64,000 nt of DNA from an uncultured Pseudomonadales bacterium (GCA_958296165.1 OY282447.1:3819154-3883153), one strand, 5' to 3'; positions 45,284-54,881 are shown, numbered from the stretch's first letter. Program-made: numbers and translations. The notes: generated from the letters alone by a model not told the origin.

Positions 45284-46968
45284 CTAGGTTCCTTCCTGTC
45301 CCGCGCCGACAGGGAACTCGGCCACCCATATCTGGTCGCCTGCGGGGGTGAACTGCCCGGTGCGGATGCGGGCGACGGGATAGTCGGGGAGCGTCCGCTC
45401 CGCGATGCACTGGCCGCCAAAAGCCAGGGCGGCGTGTTCCCCGGCGTGTTCCCCGTAGTGGAAGTTCATACCGCCGAAGCCGTACTGCCGGCGGTCGGCC
45501 GGCAGGTCCTCCACGTCTTCCGGTACGATATGCAGGAAGAACTCCGCTTGCACGTCCGCCGCGCTGCACGGCGACTTGAGGTAGGCCACCGTGTTCTCGC
45601 CGGCATAGACGTCGAAGACGGAGCGGGCCGCCGGTTCGCCGGACGCGACGGACTCGTAGTCCGTCCGCCAGGAAGGATTCGGCGCGGGCGCGGTCGGGCT
45701 CTTTCGCATCGTGCAGATATCCTGGTTCCGCTTCAGGTACTCGAGCAGGACTTCCGCCGCCCATCGATGGCCGGCGGCGTTCCAGTGGCCGTCGTGCGCC
45801 AATATCGCATCCGTCCACTCGGCACCCTGGCGGCGTATGTAGTCGTGCTGGTCGATGACGGGAATGCCCCGCGATTCGGCCAACGCGGCCAGGCGGTCGA
45901 ATCCGAGGTCGCCCCAGATGCGCATGGTGTGCGTGGACAGAATGACCAACGCGGCGCCGTCGCGGTCCGCGCGTTCCCTGAACTGGTCCAGCGCGAAGGC
46001 CGTGAAGTCCAGTGCGTCCTCGTAGACCGTCGGCAAATCCTGTGCGTGCAGGAACGGACCATCCATGCCTTCCGGCGTCGTCGGCCGCCACCCGTCGAGC
46101 AGCGCGGCGTAGCCGGGGGAGCGCCGGCTCAGCAGCGTCACCCTGGCGATCAGTTCGGGATCCGCGTCGTCCGGGAAAGAAGCGCTCATCTTGGTGTCCA
46201 GCCAGTTCGCGAAGCGAGATACGCCGGTCAGGCGGTCCGCGGCGCGCGTATGCCGGGATGGGACGGCCAGTCGGGACTCTTGGGAATAGGGATGGGGCGG
46301 TCGCAGCGTGATGATCCCGTCCGCGCCTCGTGTCGCGGAAACAGCGGGGAGTCGGTCCGGGTCCAGTCCCTGGCGCAGCCCTTCCAAAATTGGCGCATTG
46401 TTCACGAAGTCGTTGTTCACGAAGACGAGGACCAACAGAGAGGGCGCAGATACCGCGCGAATTCGTCGTAGTACGCCAGTTGGCTGACTTGGCCGGTGCC
46501 GGAGATCCCGAACGCCGAGGTCGTGATGTCCAGATGTGGGAGTTCCTCGGCGGCGAGCTCTTCCAGCCGAACGTGAAATTTCTCGGCGATGGGAACTTGG
46601 ATTGCCTCCACATAGGAATCGCCGATCGTGGCGATGTGGCAGCTTGCCGCAGCCCGCTCGAGGCCGATGGGTTCGCGATCCACGAAGCCCAGGCCGTTGA
46701 TTCGCGACTCGGTCCAGAAATCAAGGTGGTTCGTCCAACGCACATCCGCGTGGGGTTTGTATATTCCCCCGACATCGGGAGACCAGGCGTACGGACGGAA
46801 CGTCTCCCCGAAGGGCGCTCGCAGCCGCCAATACGTCTCGCCGACGACTCCGATCAGCGCCAGGCCCGCCACGAGAAACAGCGCGTTCCAGCCGGCCAGA
46901 CGCAGCGCGCGGCGGATTCCCCCGGGGGAATTGGGTGGCTTCACGCCGTGTGTTCTCGTGGAAGACAT
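45284..46968 (-). pseudogene. SGNH/GDSL hydrolase-like membrane protein, frameshifted
   Basis: The N-terminal part (46968 to about 46440) has a membrane anchor (GWNALFLVAGLALIGVV), then CHIATIGDSYVEAIQ (GDS block). The C-terminal part (46435-45284, next frame) continues LVLVFVNNDFVNNAPILEGL and has DGHWNAAGHRWAAEVLLEYL (Asp/His block). They join at YYDEFARYLRP / LLVLVF in a CT-rich run around 46436-46445, so one base was lost or misread there. Such proteins often deacylate or modify surface polysaccharides. Function lost if the shift is real. Confidence 0.65.
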
Positions 46969-47193
46969 CCTGTGCGCTGTTCTCCTGTACTCGTGGGTTG
47001 GCCGTATACGTCATCATTCCTGTGCGTACTCATTCGACCGCGCCGCCCATCAGCGGAGGACGCCTATGCGCTATTCGGAAACCTGAATCTGGACCCGCGT
47101 CGCTCCGGCAGCGCGAGTGGAGTGGAGGTCGCTCCCGTTTTCGCCCGATGGGTTCTGGAGACCATTAGGGACAAGCTCCGACCGCGCTTTCTT

Positions 47194-47379
47194 TGTCTGT
47201 CTCGGCCTCAAACCGGCCGCAAGCATCTCCGCGTGAACGCCTACAAGCGCATCAAGCGTCTGGAAGGCCAGCTGGCCCAGGCCGCCGATCTGGTGGGCTT
47301 GCTGCAACGGCGCTGGAAGCGAGCGGCCCAAACGCCGGCGCAGCAGGCGGCCGTCGCTGGCCGCCTCGGTGTTTGTTAA
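47194..47379 (+). pseudogene. Remnant of mobilization protein C-terminus
   Basis: The frame reads YKRIKRLEGQLAQAADLVGL, LQRRWKRAAQTPAQQAAVAG, then TAA. This parallels the C-terminus of the Mob-like protein at 49388-50293 (YKLLKGLEERALYAIR, RRRWRQRARTRQQEAAV). Only the end of the gene remains. The rest of 46969-47396 shows no gene. Confidence 0.45.
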
Positions 47380-47396
47380 CCGCGCTCGCACCGGTG

Positions 47397-48071
47397 TCAC
47401 CCAATGTGCGGGCGAAGCTTGGCGATCGCCTCATCCCAGCTTTGCTTCGCCCTCGGTTTGTTCGCTTCCGGAGGGCTCAATGCTCTGGCGCTCAACCAGT
47501 CCGCGTTCATCCCGTCGTGTTTCGTGCGGCGCTGTGCCCTCCCTCCGAATGCCACGACACGCGCATGCCGCAATAGCTTGATCTGCGGAGCGAGGTAGCG
47601 CTTCGCGCAAACTGTATCGTTCTCACTCCCGTCGGAGCACAGCCGACTTTGAGTTATCCAAACGTGCCGCAATTGCGCGTCGAAGGAGAGCTTGGGGTAC
47701 AGTTGTTGCAGGAAGCATCTGGCATTCTTATGGAATGGATCCCTGCAATCGCGGAAGCACTTGTAAGTGTGCTGTACGCTGGCTAGAAGCAATTCGATTG
47801 GATCCGCTTTGGGGCCGTAGACCTTGCCCTCGTCTTCATGGGGGCGCCCCGGTTCAGCGAACAGCATGACCAACTTGACGTCTTCCAATTTCCCGGTGGC
47901 ACCAAGAAACCCCCGCGGTATGTGACCGTCAGCCGGAGCCCATTTCGCTTTGTGGCACACGCGGCAGCGCACGTCGATATACGAACAGGGCGGATAGGCG
48001 CACCGAAGCACCTCGATCAATTTAGGATGTGGCCGAATTCCCATGTGCTTCTCATGTAGTCTGTTGGTCAC
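47397..48071 (-). CDS. Uracil-DNA glycosylase-like protein
   Basis: 224 residues from GTG 48071 (ATG 48044 possible). The pattern VKLVMLFAEPGRPHEDEG, RHVWITQSRLC, CAKRYLAPQIKLLRHARVVA, FGGRAQRR follows UDG-superfamily layout: motif 1 with a Pro-Gly and acidic residue, central TN/TQ-type strand, Cys-led helix and AFG-A. Cys pairs (CRVCH; CFRDC) might bind a cluster or zinc. Catalytic identity not provable. Role in repair or in defence against modified phage DNA is a guess. Confidence 0.5.
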   Translation of the reverse strand: MTNRLHEKHMGIRPHPKLIEVLRCAYPPCSYIDVRCRVCHKAKWAPADGHIPRGFLGATGKLEDVKLVMLFAEPGRPHEDEGKVYGPKADPIELLLASVQHTYKCFRDCRDPFHKNARCFLQQLYPKLSFDAQLRHVWITQSRLCSDGSENDTVCAKRYLAPQIKLLRHARVVAFGGRAQRRTKHDGMNADWLSARALSPPEANKPRAKQSWDEAIAKLRPHIG

Positions 48072-48351
48072 ATCCTAGCGTGTAACCGGCCACGCAGCGT
48101 AAGCGCCGTCGCCGCAAGCCTGCACTGGAGAGTGTCGAAGGCAGCACTCTTGATGACACATCTGACATCACCGAAGCTGCCAACACCGTCGACGAAGCTG
48201 TCCACATCGAAGACGTGGCCAATTTCATGTGGTGGACGCAAGTCGTGTGCTATGGACTCTTGCTTCTGACGCCACTTGTGTTCGCACCAAATGCCCGTTG
48301 GACAGCAGCACTTGTACTGTTCGCCGCAGTGGCGCACCGCCGAGCCTTGCG

Positions 48352-49116
48352 TCAATTCCCATTGTTGGCACGCCTGCCGGCATCGGTCCACAGCTCCGAG
48401 AGCAAGGTGCCGCCGCCTTCTTGGACATCGCTGCCACCGCACACTTCTGCCACATCGTCAAGAAGCGTGCGGTAGCCCTGCCGTCCGCAGTTAGGTTCAC
48501 AAGCTGCCCGATGCATCGAAACGAAACGGGCCGCGCAACACACCCATTGGTGTTTTGGCGGACAAGCCCACTTTGCGCGTTCGAGAGTTTCTATGTCGCC
48601 GGGCGTGTAGGGGCAGAATAGCTGGAACTGGTTGGGCTGAAACTCGTTGGGCTTGAAGTCGCAACGTACCTGATAGGCGGCGCGCCCGTCAGGGTCCGAC
48701 CAATTGAGTTCACGGATCGACGGATCGAACTGTGACGAATCCACCGTTGGTCGCTCGCACGCGCCGGGACCGAACTGGGACCGCGCCTCCCGACATGTGA
48801 CCGCGAGTTCGACGTCGCGGGTGGTCGAGTTCACGACGACCAGGTAGGCGTCGTCGGTGCATCGAGCGCGCATCAGGAACCGCCCCTCGGCGCGTTGTTG
48901 CCTTCCGGTGCTGAACGCCTGCGACTGGCCAACGAACAGCTTTGGACACATGGACGGATGCGCCAAAAGATGTCGTCCCGCCACTCGTTGCGCATCCCTG
49001 AGCGTGAATGCGAGCTCTTCCTGCTCCGCCTCAGTTTCGTTGGCGTGGACGGGCTCGTCACGACTGTCGAGTCCGCCAACCAAGACGATGAGGGCGATTT
49101 TCAGTCCGGGTTTCAT
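48352..49116 (-). CDS. Exported Cys-rich hypothetical protein
   Basis: 254 residues, ATG 49116, with AAGAGGAA upstream; it overlaps the stop of a small upstream frame by ATGA. N-terminal KIALIVLVGGL is weakly signal-like. It has ten or more Cys (CTDDAYLVVVNS; FCPYTPGDIE; WVCCAARFV; ACEPNCGRQGY), suggesting disulfides or metal. No family was recognised. It could be periplasmic. Confidence 0.5.
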   Translation of the reverse strand: MKPGLKIALIVLVGGLDSRDEPVHANETEAEQEELAFTLRDAQRVAGRHLLAHPSMCPKLFVGQSQAFSTGRQQRAEGRFLMRARCTDDAYLVVVNSTTRDVELAVTCREARSQFGPGACERPTVDSSQFDPSIRELNWSDPDGRAAYQVRCDFKPNEFQPNQFQLFCPYTPGDIETLERAKWACPPKHQWVCCAARFVSMHRAACEPNCGRQGYRTLLDDVAEVCGGSDVQEGGGTLLSELWTDAGRRANNGN

Positions 49117-49367
49117 GCGCGAGGTTCCTCTTCGGTCGCATCAAGCGTGTACTCAGTTGCGTGCAGGAGCCAAACTGACACACACTTCTCGGAACGGACG
49201 TCCAAGGCGGCGTCGGTGCGAAAGTAGTATGGTGGGGTCGAGTCTGCAACCGACGTCCTAGCGTACGCGCCGGAGCACGACAACGACGCGCCGGCCACCG
49301 CATGCCTCGACAGGCCGTAGCGCTTGGCGCGGCCTTCCGCGAGCGCCGCGCACGCGAAGGGGGTCAA
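49113..49367 (-). CDS. Small hypothetical protein coupled to 48352-49116
   Basis: 84 residues from TTG 49367, stop overlapping the next ATG as ATGA, which is the main reason to accept it. The C-terminal half (YYFRTDAALDVRSEKCVSVW then LLHATEYTLDATEEEPRA) looks protein-like. The start is uncertain. No family was recognised. Confidence 0.35.
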   Translation of the reverse strand: MTPFACAALAEGRAKRYGLSRHAVAGASLSCSGAYARTSVADSTPPYYFRTDAALDVRSEKCVSVWLLHATEYTLDATEEEPRA

Positions 49368-49387
49368 GGGGGGAACGCGCGCTCTAC

Positions 49388-50293
49388 GTGCGGCGCTCGG
49401 ACGATGGCAAGCGGTTTAGCATCGAGCGGCCCAAGCTCGAGGCCGTCGAGCGCTCGGATGCGGAGCGCTCGGATGCGGAGCACGATGCGGAGCGCTCGGA
49501 CGACGACGCGGAGCTCGTCTACGTCGCTCCGCCGGCCGCCGATCTCGTGCAGCTGCACGAACGGCACTTGAAGCGCTCCGGCGCATCGCTGCGCAAGGGC
49601 GCGGCGGTCGCGATGCATCTGCAGCTCGGAATCTCTCCGGGCTGGTTCGGCGACCAGTTGTTCGACCCCGGCAGCGACCGCGTCCGCAAGGTGACCAAGC
49701 TCGCCACGCAGTTCGTCGAGAAGCGCCTTGGCGGCGGAGTGTTTGCCGCCAGGTTCGACGTCGACGAGGAATCCGGGGGCGGCGTGGTCGATGTTTTCGC
49801 GTCGCCCGTCCACGAAAACGCCCGGAGCGGACGCAAGGTCGTGTCCTGCCGCAAGAGCGTCCAGGCGCTCGGCAAGGCGTCCGGGCACGCCGGCAAGCCG
49901 CTGCGCGGCCTGCAGGACCTGTGGCACCGGGAGTGCGCGAGCAAGCTCGACGAGGCCATCGAGCGCGGGGCGCCCGTCGAGGAAACGCAGGCGGTCCACT
50001 TGGGCGTGGACGAATACAAGCTGCTGAAGGGCCTCGAAGAACGCGCGCTGTACGCCATCCGCGCCGTTCGCCGACGATGGCGACAACGCGCCCGGACGCG
50101 CCAGCAGGAAGCGGCCGTCGACAAGGATCCGTTGCTGGCCCTCCTCGAAGCCGTCGTGAAGCCCGACTTGACCGACGAGGAATATGCCGAGCTGAGCAGC
50201 GCCATCGAGGACCGGCTCGAGAGCGAGCGCGAAGCACTTGGGCGGGCGCGGCCGGGGCAGCGCAGGCCGTCGAACCACTCGATCCGTCGATAG
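49388..50293 (+). CDS. Mobilization (Mob/Pre-like) relaxase, N-terminus unclear
   Basis: 301 residues from GTG 49388. A middle segment resembles Mob_Pre/MobV proteins: GAAVAMHLQLGISPGWFGDQ, VEKRLGGGVFAARFDVDEES, then GGVVDVFASPVHENARSGRK, GLQDLWHRE. The usual HxExxPHxH metal triad is replaced by FDVDEESGGG, so nicking activity is doubtful. Tandem SDAERSDAE repeats near the N-terminus (49455-49510) look like microsatellite expansion. The C-terminus is coiled coil. Suggests part of the island came from a mobilizable plasmid. Confidence 0.5.
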   Translation: MRRSDDGKRFSIERPKLEAVERSDAERSDAEHDAERSDDDAELVYVAPPAADLVQLHERHLKRSGASLRKGAAVAMHLQLGISPGWFGDQLFDPGSDRVRKVTKLATQFVEKRLGGGVFAARFDVDEESGGGVVDVFASPVHENARSGRKVVSCRKSVQALGKASGHAGKPLRGLQDLWHRECASKLDEAIERGAPVEETQAVHLGVDEYKLLKGLEERALYAIRAVRRRWRQRARTRQQEAAVDKDPLLALLEAVVKPDLTDEEYAELSSAIEDRLESEREALGRARPGQRRPSNHSIRR

Positions 50294-50298
50294 GACGC

Positions 50299-50432
50299 TC
50301 CGTGTTGCGTTCCGAACGTGCGACGGAAGGGTTCTCCGGCGCGGATCTGGAAGGCGTCGTTCAAGAGGCCATCCGACGGGCATTCGTGCAAGGGGGGAAG
50401 AGGCTAACGCTGGACCACTTGCGCCGAGGGAT
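50299..50432 (+). pseudogene. Fragment of AAA ATPase C-terminus
   Basis: The frame reads RATEGFSGADLEGVVQEAIR then RAFVQGGKRLTLDHL. GFSGADLE--V-EA is the AAA+ lid-helix signature found after the sensor region. The P-loop part is missing. It abuts a methyltransferase fragment on the other strand. Confidence 0.55.
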
Positions 50433-50443
50433 GGCGGCTTCTG

Positions 50444-50645
50444 CTAGGGTTGCTTTGTGTTGTGCGCCAAGGCGTGTTCGATGACGCTCAGCAGATAAGT
50501 GCCGGTGCCTACCGCGGGATCCAACGTCGTTACGTCGAGGTCGGCGAATCCAAGCGGCCGGCGCAGGCGATCGGTTAGCAGCTCGTCGACGAGGCGCACT
50601 TGCGCCGTCGAGAGTCCGCAGTAACGGATCGCTGGCGATGTGGGG
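50444..50645 (-). pseudogene. Fragment of type ISP-like DNA methyltransferase
   Basis: The frame reads STAQVRLVDELLTDRLRRPL then GFADLDVTTLDPAVGTGTYL LSVIEHAL in the minus strand. DPAVGTGTYL is SAM-binding motif I of N6-adenine methyltransferases. Catalytic and other parts are absent on both sides, so this is debris of a restriction-modification enzyme. Confidence 0.6.
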
Positions 50646-50716
50646 AGAGGTGGCATGACGACCGAACGAAGATGGCCGCCGTCTTCGACTTGCCCCGTCT
50701 GTAAGACGACTAAACA

Positions 50717-51241
50717 GTGATTGTCTATCGGATCCAGCAGGCCGAGAGCTTGGTCGTAACGGACGCCGTATTGGCCCACTTCGACCGCTATAGACAGACT
50801 AGGGGCTGTAGGGAAGCAGGCGGCCAGCTCTTTGCCACCTTTGACGGGACCACCACGCGCATAGAACGTGCCACCGGGCCGAAACCAGGGGACCGACGTG
50901 GACCGAACTCCTTCGTCCCGAATCGTCGGAAAGAGCGGCACGAAATCAAACACATGTTCAACAGCGGCCTGCACTATGTCGGCGACTGGCACACTCACCC
51001 AGAGAGCAGACCTGTACCCTCTACTACGGACATCGCCAGCTTCCGTGCAATGTTCCTGGAGTCTCGGCACGAGTTGGCCAGCTTTGTCATGGTAGTCGTC
51101 GGCGTCGACCGGGTGCCAGCAGGGCTTTACGTTGGCATCTGTGATGGCCAGCGCATGACTCGCCTTCACCGTACCACACGACCACCTTCCCGCCTTGACA
51201 AGCGGCTGCCTGCGGCCACGGCATTGCACCTCTTGTCATGA
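50717..51241 (+). CDS. JAMM/MPN metalloprotease (JAB domain)
   Basis: 174 residues from GTG 50717. Complete JAMM motif: Glu33 (REAGGQLF), His92 and His94 in GDWHTHPE, Ser102 and Asp105, with exact H-x-H-P-x6-S-x2-D spacing, so a zinc isopeptidase is expected. In bacteria such JAB proteins cut ubiquitin-like conjugates (Cap3, Bil systems) or mature small sulfur carriers. No E1, E2 or ubiquitin-like gene is visible nearby. It converges on the IetS-like protease gene with a 50-bp gap, so it may be an accessory of that system or a leftover of another. Confidence 0.8.
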   Translation: MIVYRIQQAESLVVTDAVLAHFDRYRQTRGCREAGGQLFATFDGTTTRIERATGPKPGDRRGPNSFVPNRRKERHEIKHMFNSGLHYVGDWHTHPESRPVPSTTDIASFRAMFLESRHELASFVMVVVGVDRVPAGLYVGICDGQRMTRLHRTTRPPSRLDKRLPAATALHLLS

Positions 51242-51291
51242 CAATTGCATCAACTGAACGTCGACTCGCAGCCCGTTCAGACCTTCCCTAT

Positions 51292-53877
51292 TCACGCCAC
51301 CTCCACCAACGCTTCCACGCGGCTGGCGACCTCAGCGTAGAGATCCACGTTGGCTGCAGGTGCCTCGATGCTCACGACCAAAGCGTAAGGGGCTGGGCGG
51401 GCATATCTTTTAAGGGCGGGGCGCGTCTTCCACCAGCCGGATGTTGGGTACACAGCAATGCGGTCCCTGCTCGCCAGTTCCGCTGCCGTGCCTCGCCAGA
51501 TATCGCTATGAAGTGAACCCTTGTGCCGGCGCTGGCCTATCAGCCAGTGTGGATCTTTGGTTCCTGACGGCCGACCGCCGTCTTCAGCGCTTGCCGCAGC
51601 GTTGATGCGCTGGCGGAATGCATCGACCGTCTCTGTGGGTCGGCGGACATCAAAGCGTAATCCGTGGGATTGGTACGCATACCGCCGGCCGTGGCCGCGC
51701 CGCGAAGGGTTCGGCTCGATGAAGTAGGAGAGCGTAACGCGCATCTCGACCGGAAGTTCGCCCAAGCCCTCCAACGCCTCGGTAGGCCAAGGCAACTGGT
51801 GAAGGTGCATGTCCCACAGACTTGGCTGCTTCCCATGGTCGCGCTTAAACGGAGTCAGCGTCTGCTGAACTACCATCGTGAGGGAATCGGACGCACTATG
51901 GAGGGCGCGATTTAGATCGGGCGCCCCGAAACCGCACCGGCGAATCAGTTGCTCGTAGTTCTCCTTCGTGGGGCGGCTTGATGTTAGATAGGCGGACTTC
52001 ATAGCCTCCGTCCACTGTGCGGCATGCACCATCAACGCTCGGATCGTCTCCGGCCAAAGCTCGGGATACTCAGCTGCCACTTGTGCTGCCATCCGAGTTG
52101 CCAAGGCCGTCGCTGCGCTGGTCGCGTTGGTCGTCGTTAAGAGACGCTCTGTAGGGCGATAGTACGTGGTGAGCAGGCTGAGACTACGCATCTCGACAGG
52201 GCCTAGGTCGTTCGTACCCGCGTTCCCGCCTTCGAGCAAGATATCCGGCTTCATGGGCCACTGCGACTGCCAAGTGAGCGATGTGGTGCTGAAGGGGCTC
52301 AGGCCACCCTCTGGAGCGACTGGCGAGTAACCGTCGGCGTTGTCTTCGGTGATGTGTATGCGTTCAGTGTATGCGCCAATGACCAGCGCGTTCCACGATT
52401 GCGCAGGATCGTGGACGCCATCCGTGTCGTTTCCGTCGGGATAGTTGGCTATAGAACTTTGGGCGGCGTTGCCGCCTGAGATAACCACCAGCCGGCGGCT
52501 GTCTCCCGCACCGTTGGCATCGGCCGCCAGCGAGTCTATCGCTGCCGACCAAGCGGAGGGCTGGCCCCGGTCTCTATCGTCTGGCGCCGTCACAGCCATG
52601 CCGAAGACGCGCTTCCGATGAGGTTCGGCAAGTTCCGCTCGCGCAACGGCCTCCTGCGTGACGTAGCCGTGGTGCCTCGCGTCAGTGGCTGGGGAGCCGG
52701 CACCATCGAACAGCTTGACCGACTCCAAGCGATGTTCTATTGACACTGCCTCAGTGCTGCCAAGCAGGGGCGTCAGGTCGCCCAGCGTGGCCAAGCCTGC
52801 CATCTCGGTGCCATGACCGTGGTTATCTCCAACGGCCCAGTTAGGATCGATAGTGCGCATGTCCCCAGCGTCGACCAGAGGAGCAAGAAGTGGATGTCCT
52901 CTGTTCACGCCAGTGTCTAGCATGCAGACATACGGCACGTTGGCGCCAGACGGTACAAAGGTCGTTCTTGCCCGCAGTTCCTCCACCCATTCCGATTGTT
53001 CCTCAACCGGCAACGCATCAAAGAACTCGGCGGTATCCTTCGCTCGCCGGAGCTCAGCGATGTTGTTGAGCACGTACATGGAACTGCGTAACTGCTGTAC
53101 CGTCGCGTAGACCAGCAATACGGCGCGTTCCGGGAAGAATAGTTCACCTTCCCCAACACGCGGCACAAGCAAGGTCGCCGGACTGTCGAGCGGCTGGAAC
53201 AGGTCATCCTGCTCTCCCCGCACACGAGCATCTCGCCGCTGGACCGATCTGCTTCCTAGGAGATCTATGCGCTTTCGAAAACCGGCTACCGCAGCAGCAG
53301 GGCCCTCTCGAGCCGGAAGCCACACTTCCCACCAAAAGGCAGAATATTCGTCTGTTGGAAACTCTTCGGCCGAGTCTGTCCACAGCGCTCGGAGAGGTGC
53401 GCTGCCGATTTCTTGGATCGCATCCACCAGTAGCCGGTTGTCGCGTGGCTGTCCCGCACTGTCCTTGCGTTCATCGGCGTAGTCTTGGACGATGCGCTCG
53501 AAGTGGCCAAGGTGGCCGTCTGGGACCAAGACGGTGGCGTGCGTGCGTCTAGTCGCCGCATCTTCGCGAACATTCAGCAGTTCTATGCCCAAGCGTTCGC
53601 GTGACAGGCGTTCCGCAACAAGCTCGACGTCGGGAAAACTCCGAAACTCGACTTGGATGCCGATGCCGTCCATGACTCCAGCATCTCTTTGTACCGTGTT
53701 TGCTTGATCCGCTACGGCGTGTAGTGCCTTCAGCTGCCTCCGCAAAGTCGTAGTGTGTGACGCACGGTCTTGCGGTGGAACTATCGGAGTGCGTCCCTGG
53801 CCGCCGCGCAAGAACGGTTCCGTCGTAGCAGTGCCATCAAGGATGAAGTGCCGGTGTCGCCGTCGATCGTCCGCCAT
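51292..53877 (-). CDS. ietS: IetS-like subtilisin family serine protease
   Basis: 861 residues. S8 catalytic triad visible: Asp321 (CMLDTGVNRGHP), His355 (DNHGHGTEMAG) and Ser587 (NATSAATALATRMA). Long N-terminal (~300 residues) and C-terminal extensions without signal peptide indicate a cytoplasmic protease. It starts two bases after the AAA ATPase stop. An AAA ATPase plus S8 protease pair is the composition of the IetAS system, first tied to plasmid incompatibility and later to phage defence. The ATPase probably senses or unfolds and the protease cuts. Confidence 0.82.
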   Translation of the reverse strand: MADDRRRHRHFILDGTATTEPFLRGGQGRTPIVPPQDRASHTTTLRRQLKALHAVADQANTVQRDAGVMDGIGIQVEFRSFPDVELVAERLSRERLGIELLNVREDAATRRTHATVLVPDGHLGHFERIVQDYADERKDSAGQPRDNRLLVDAIQEIGSAPLRALWTDSAEEFPTDEYSAFWWEVWLPAREGPAAAVAGFRKRIDLLGSRSVQRRDARVRGEQDDLFQPLDSPATLLVPRVGEGELFFPERAVLLVYATVQQLRSSMYVLNNIAELRRAKDTAEFFDALPVEEQSEWVEELRARTTFVPSGANVPYVCMLDTGVNRGHPLLAPLVDAGDMRTIDPNWAVGDNHGHGTEMAGLATLGDLTPLLGSTEAVSIEHRLESVKLFDGAGSPATDARHHGYVTQEAVARAELAEPHRKRVFGMAVTAPDDRDRGQPSAWSAAIDSLAADANGAGDSRRLVVISGGNAAQSSIANYPDGNDTDGVHDPAQSWNALVIGAYTERIHITEDNADGYSPVAPEGGLSPFSTTSLTWQSQWPMKPDILLEGGNAGTNDLGPVEMRSLSLLTTYYRPTERLLTTTNATSAATALATRMAAQVAAEYPELWPETIRALMVHAAQWTEAMKSAYLTSSRPTKENYEQLIRRCGFGAPDLNRALHSASDSLTMVVQQTLTPFKRDHGKQPSLWDMHLHQLPWPTEALEGLGELPVEMRVTLSYFIEPNPSRRGHGRRYAYQSHGLRFDVRRPTETVDAFRQRINAAASAEDGGRPSGTKDPHWLIGQRRHKGSLHSDIWRGTAAELASRDRIAVYPTSGWWKTRPALKRYARPAPYALVVSIEAPAANVDLYAEVASRVEALVEVA

Positions 53878-53879
53878 TC

Positions 53880-54881
53880 CTAGTCGACTTCCGCCAAATT
53901 ACCGGGGCGCAGTCGTTCCATGATTGTCTTGCGCTCCGAAAGCATCGCGGCCACGTCCTGTTTCTTTAGCTTCGGCTGCTCGTGGATGATCGCGTCCTTC
54001 AACGCTTCGTTTGCCGCCTGCGTAATATCCGCGAAGCTCAATCCGGCTGCTACACCCGCGAGCGCTTTCCAACTGACATGCGGCTCCGTTCGGTGCCCAA
54101 GGCGCACCTTCAGCAGGCGGATGATCTGCGCCTCGTCTGGTCTTTCGTAGTGCAGTACGTCGTCGAAACGGCGGAACAGTGCCGTATCTAGGATGCTTGG
54201 GTGGTTGGTGGCGGAGACGATCAGGCTGTACGATCGATCTTGTTCGATCATCTGCAGAAAGCTGTTCAGCACACGTCTGATCTCGCCGACGTCGTTCGCA
54301 AGCCCACGTTGAGATCCGATGGCGTCGAACTCGTCGAAGAAGTACACGCCGCGTGTGCGGCGCGTAGCGTCGAAGATGAGCCGAAGTTTCGCCGCCGTCT
54401 CGCCCATGAACTTGGTGATGAGCCCGTCTAGCCGAACTTGCAGCAGCGGCAGACCTAGCTCGCCAGCAAGAACCGACGCGGTGAGCGTTTTCCCTGTGCC
54501 AGATGGTCCCATGAACAGCAGCTTCCTCCGCGGTGAAAGACCGTGTTCCAGAATTCGCTCCGCGTGACGCTGCTCTCGAATGACGCGCCGAATCTGCTCG
54601 GCTAGAGCGTCATTGAGCACCATGTCCGACAACCGTGCCTTGGGATAGATGGCCTCTAGCAGCGTTGCCAACTCTCCGCGCGGTCGACTGATCGGCACAG
54701 GCGAGATGGTGTCTATCCTACCTTTTGCATCGTCCACCAGTGCCCGCAATTCTTGCGCCAGCTTGCCGTGACCGTGTTTGGCCTCTTGAGCAGCAAGTTG
54801 CATGGCAACCGCGCAGAAGCGCTCGTCGTCACCTTCCAAGTGGGATTGGAGCAGTGCCTTGATGTGCGTTCCGCTGGCCAT
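53880..54881 (-). CDS. ietA: IetA-like AAA ATPase
   Basis: 333 residues, ATG 54881. Classic AAA domain: Walker A GPSGTGKT (125-132), Walker B FFDEFD (181-186), sensor-1 in IVSATNHPS, Arg-finger region LFRRFDDVLHY and lid helix LSFADITQAANEAL. The N-terminal ~100 residues are helical (TPR-like spacing). It forms the ATPase partner of the IetS-like protease in a two-gene unit. The SMC-like ATPase gene ends 94 bp upstream on the same strand, so all three may be co-transcribed. Confidence 0.85.
   Translation of the reverse strand: MASGTHIKALLQSHLEGDDERFCAVAMQLAAQEAKHGHGKLAQELRALVDDAKGRIDTISPVPISRPRGELATLLEAIYPKARLSDMVLNDALAEQIRRVIREQRHAERILEHGLSPRRKLLFMGPSGTGKTLTASVLAGELGLPLLQVRLDGLITKFMGETAAKLRLIFDATRRTRGVYFFDEFDAIGSQRGLANDVGEIRRVLNSFLQMIEQDRSYSLIVSATNHPSILDTALFRRFDDVLHYERPDEAQIIRLLKVRLGHRTEPHVSWKALAGVAAGLSFADITQAANEALKDAIIHEQPKLKKQDVAAMLSERKTIMERLRPGNLAEVD

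Noticed and set aside
48084-48475. Plus-strand frame with an acidic stretch and hydrophobic helices (MWWTQVVCYGLLLLTPLV)
   Set aside because: No start codon before the acidic part, and it overlaps the minus-strand Cys-rich gene; might be debris, but support is too weak.
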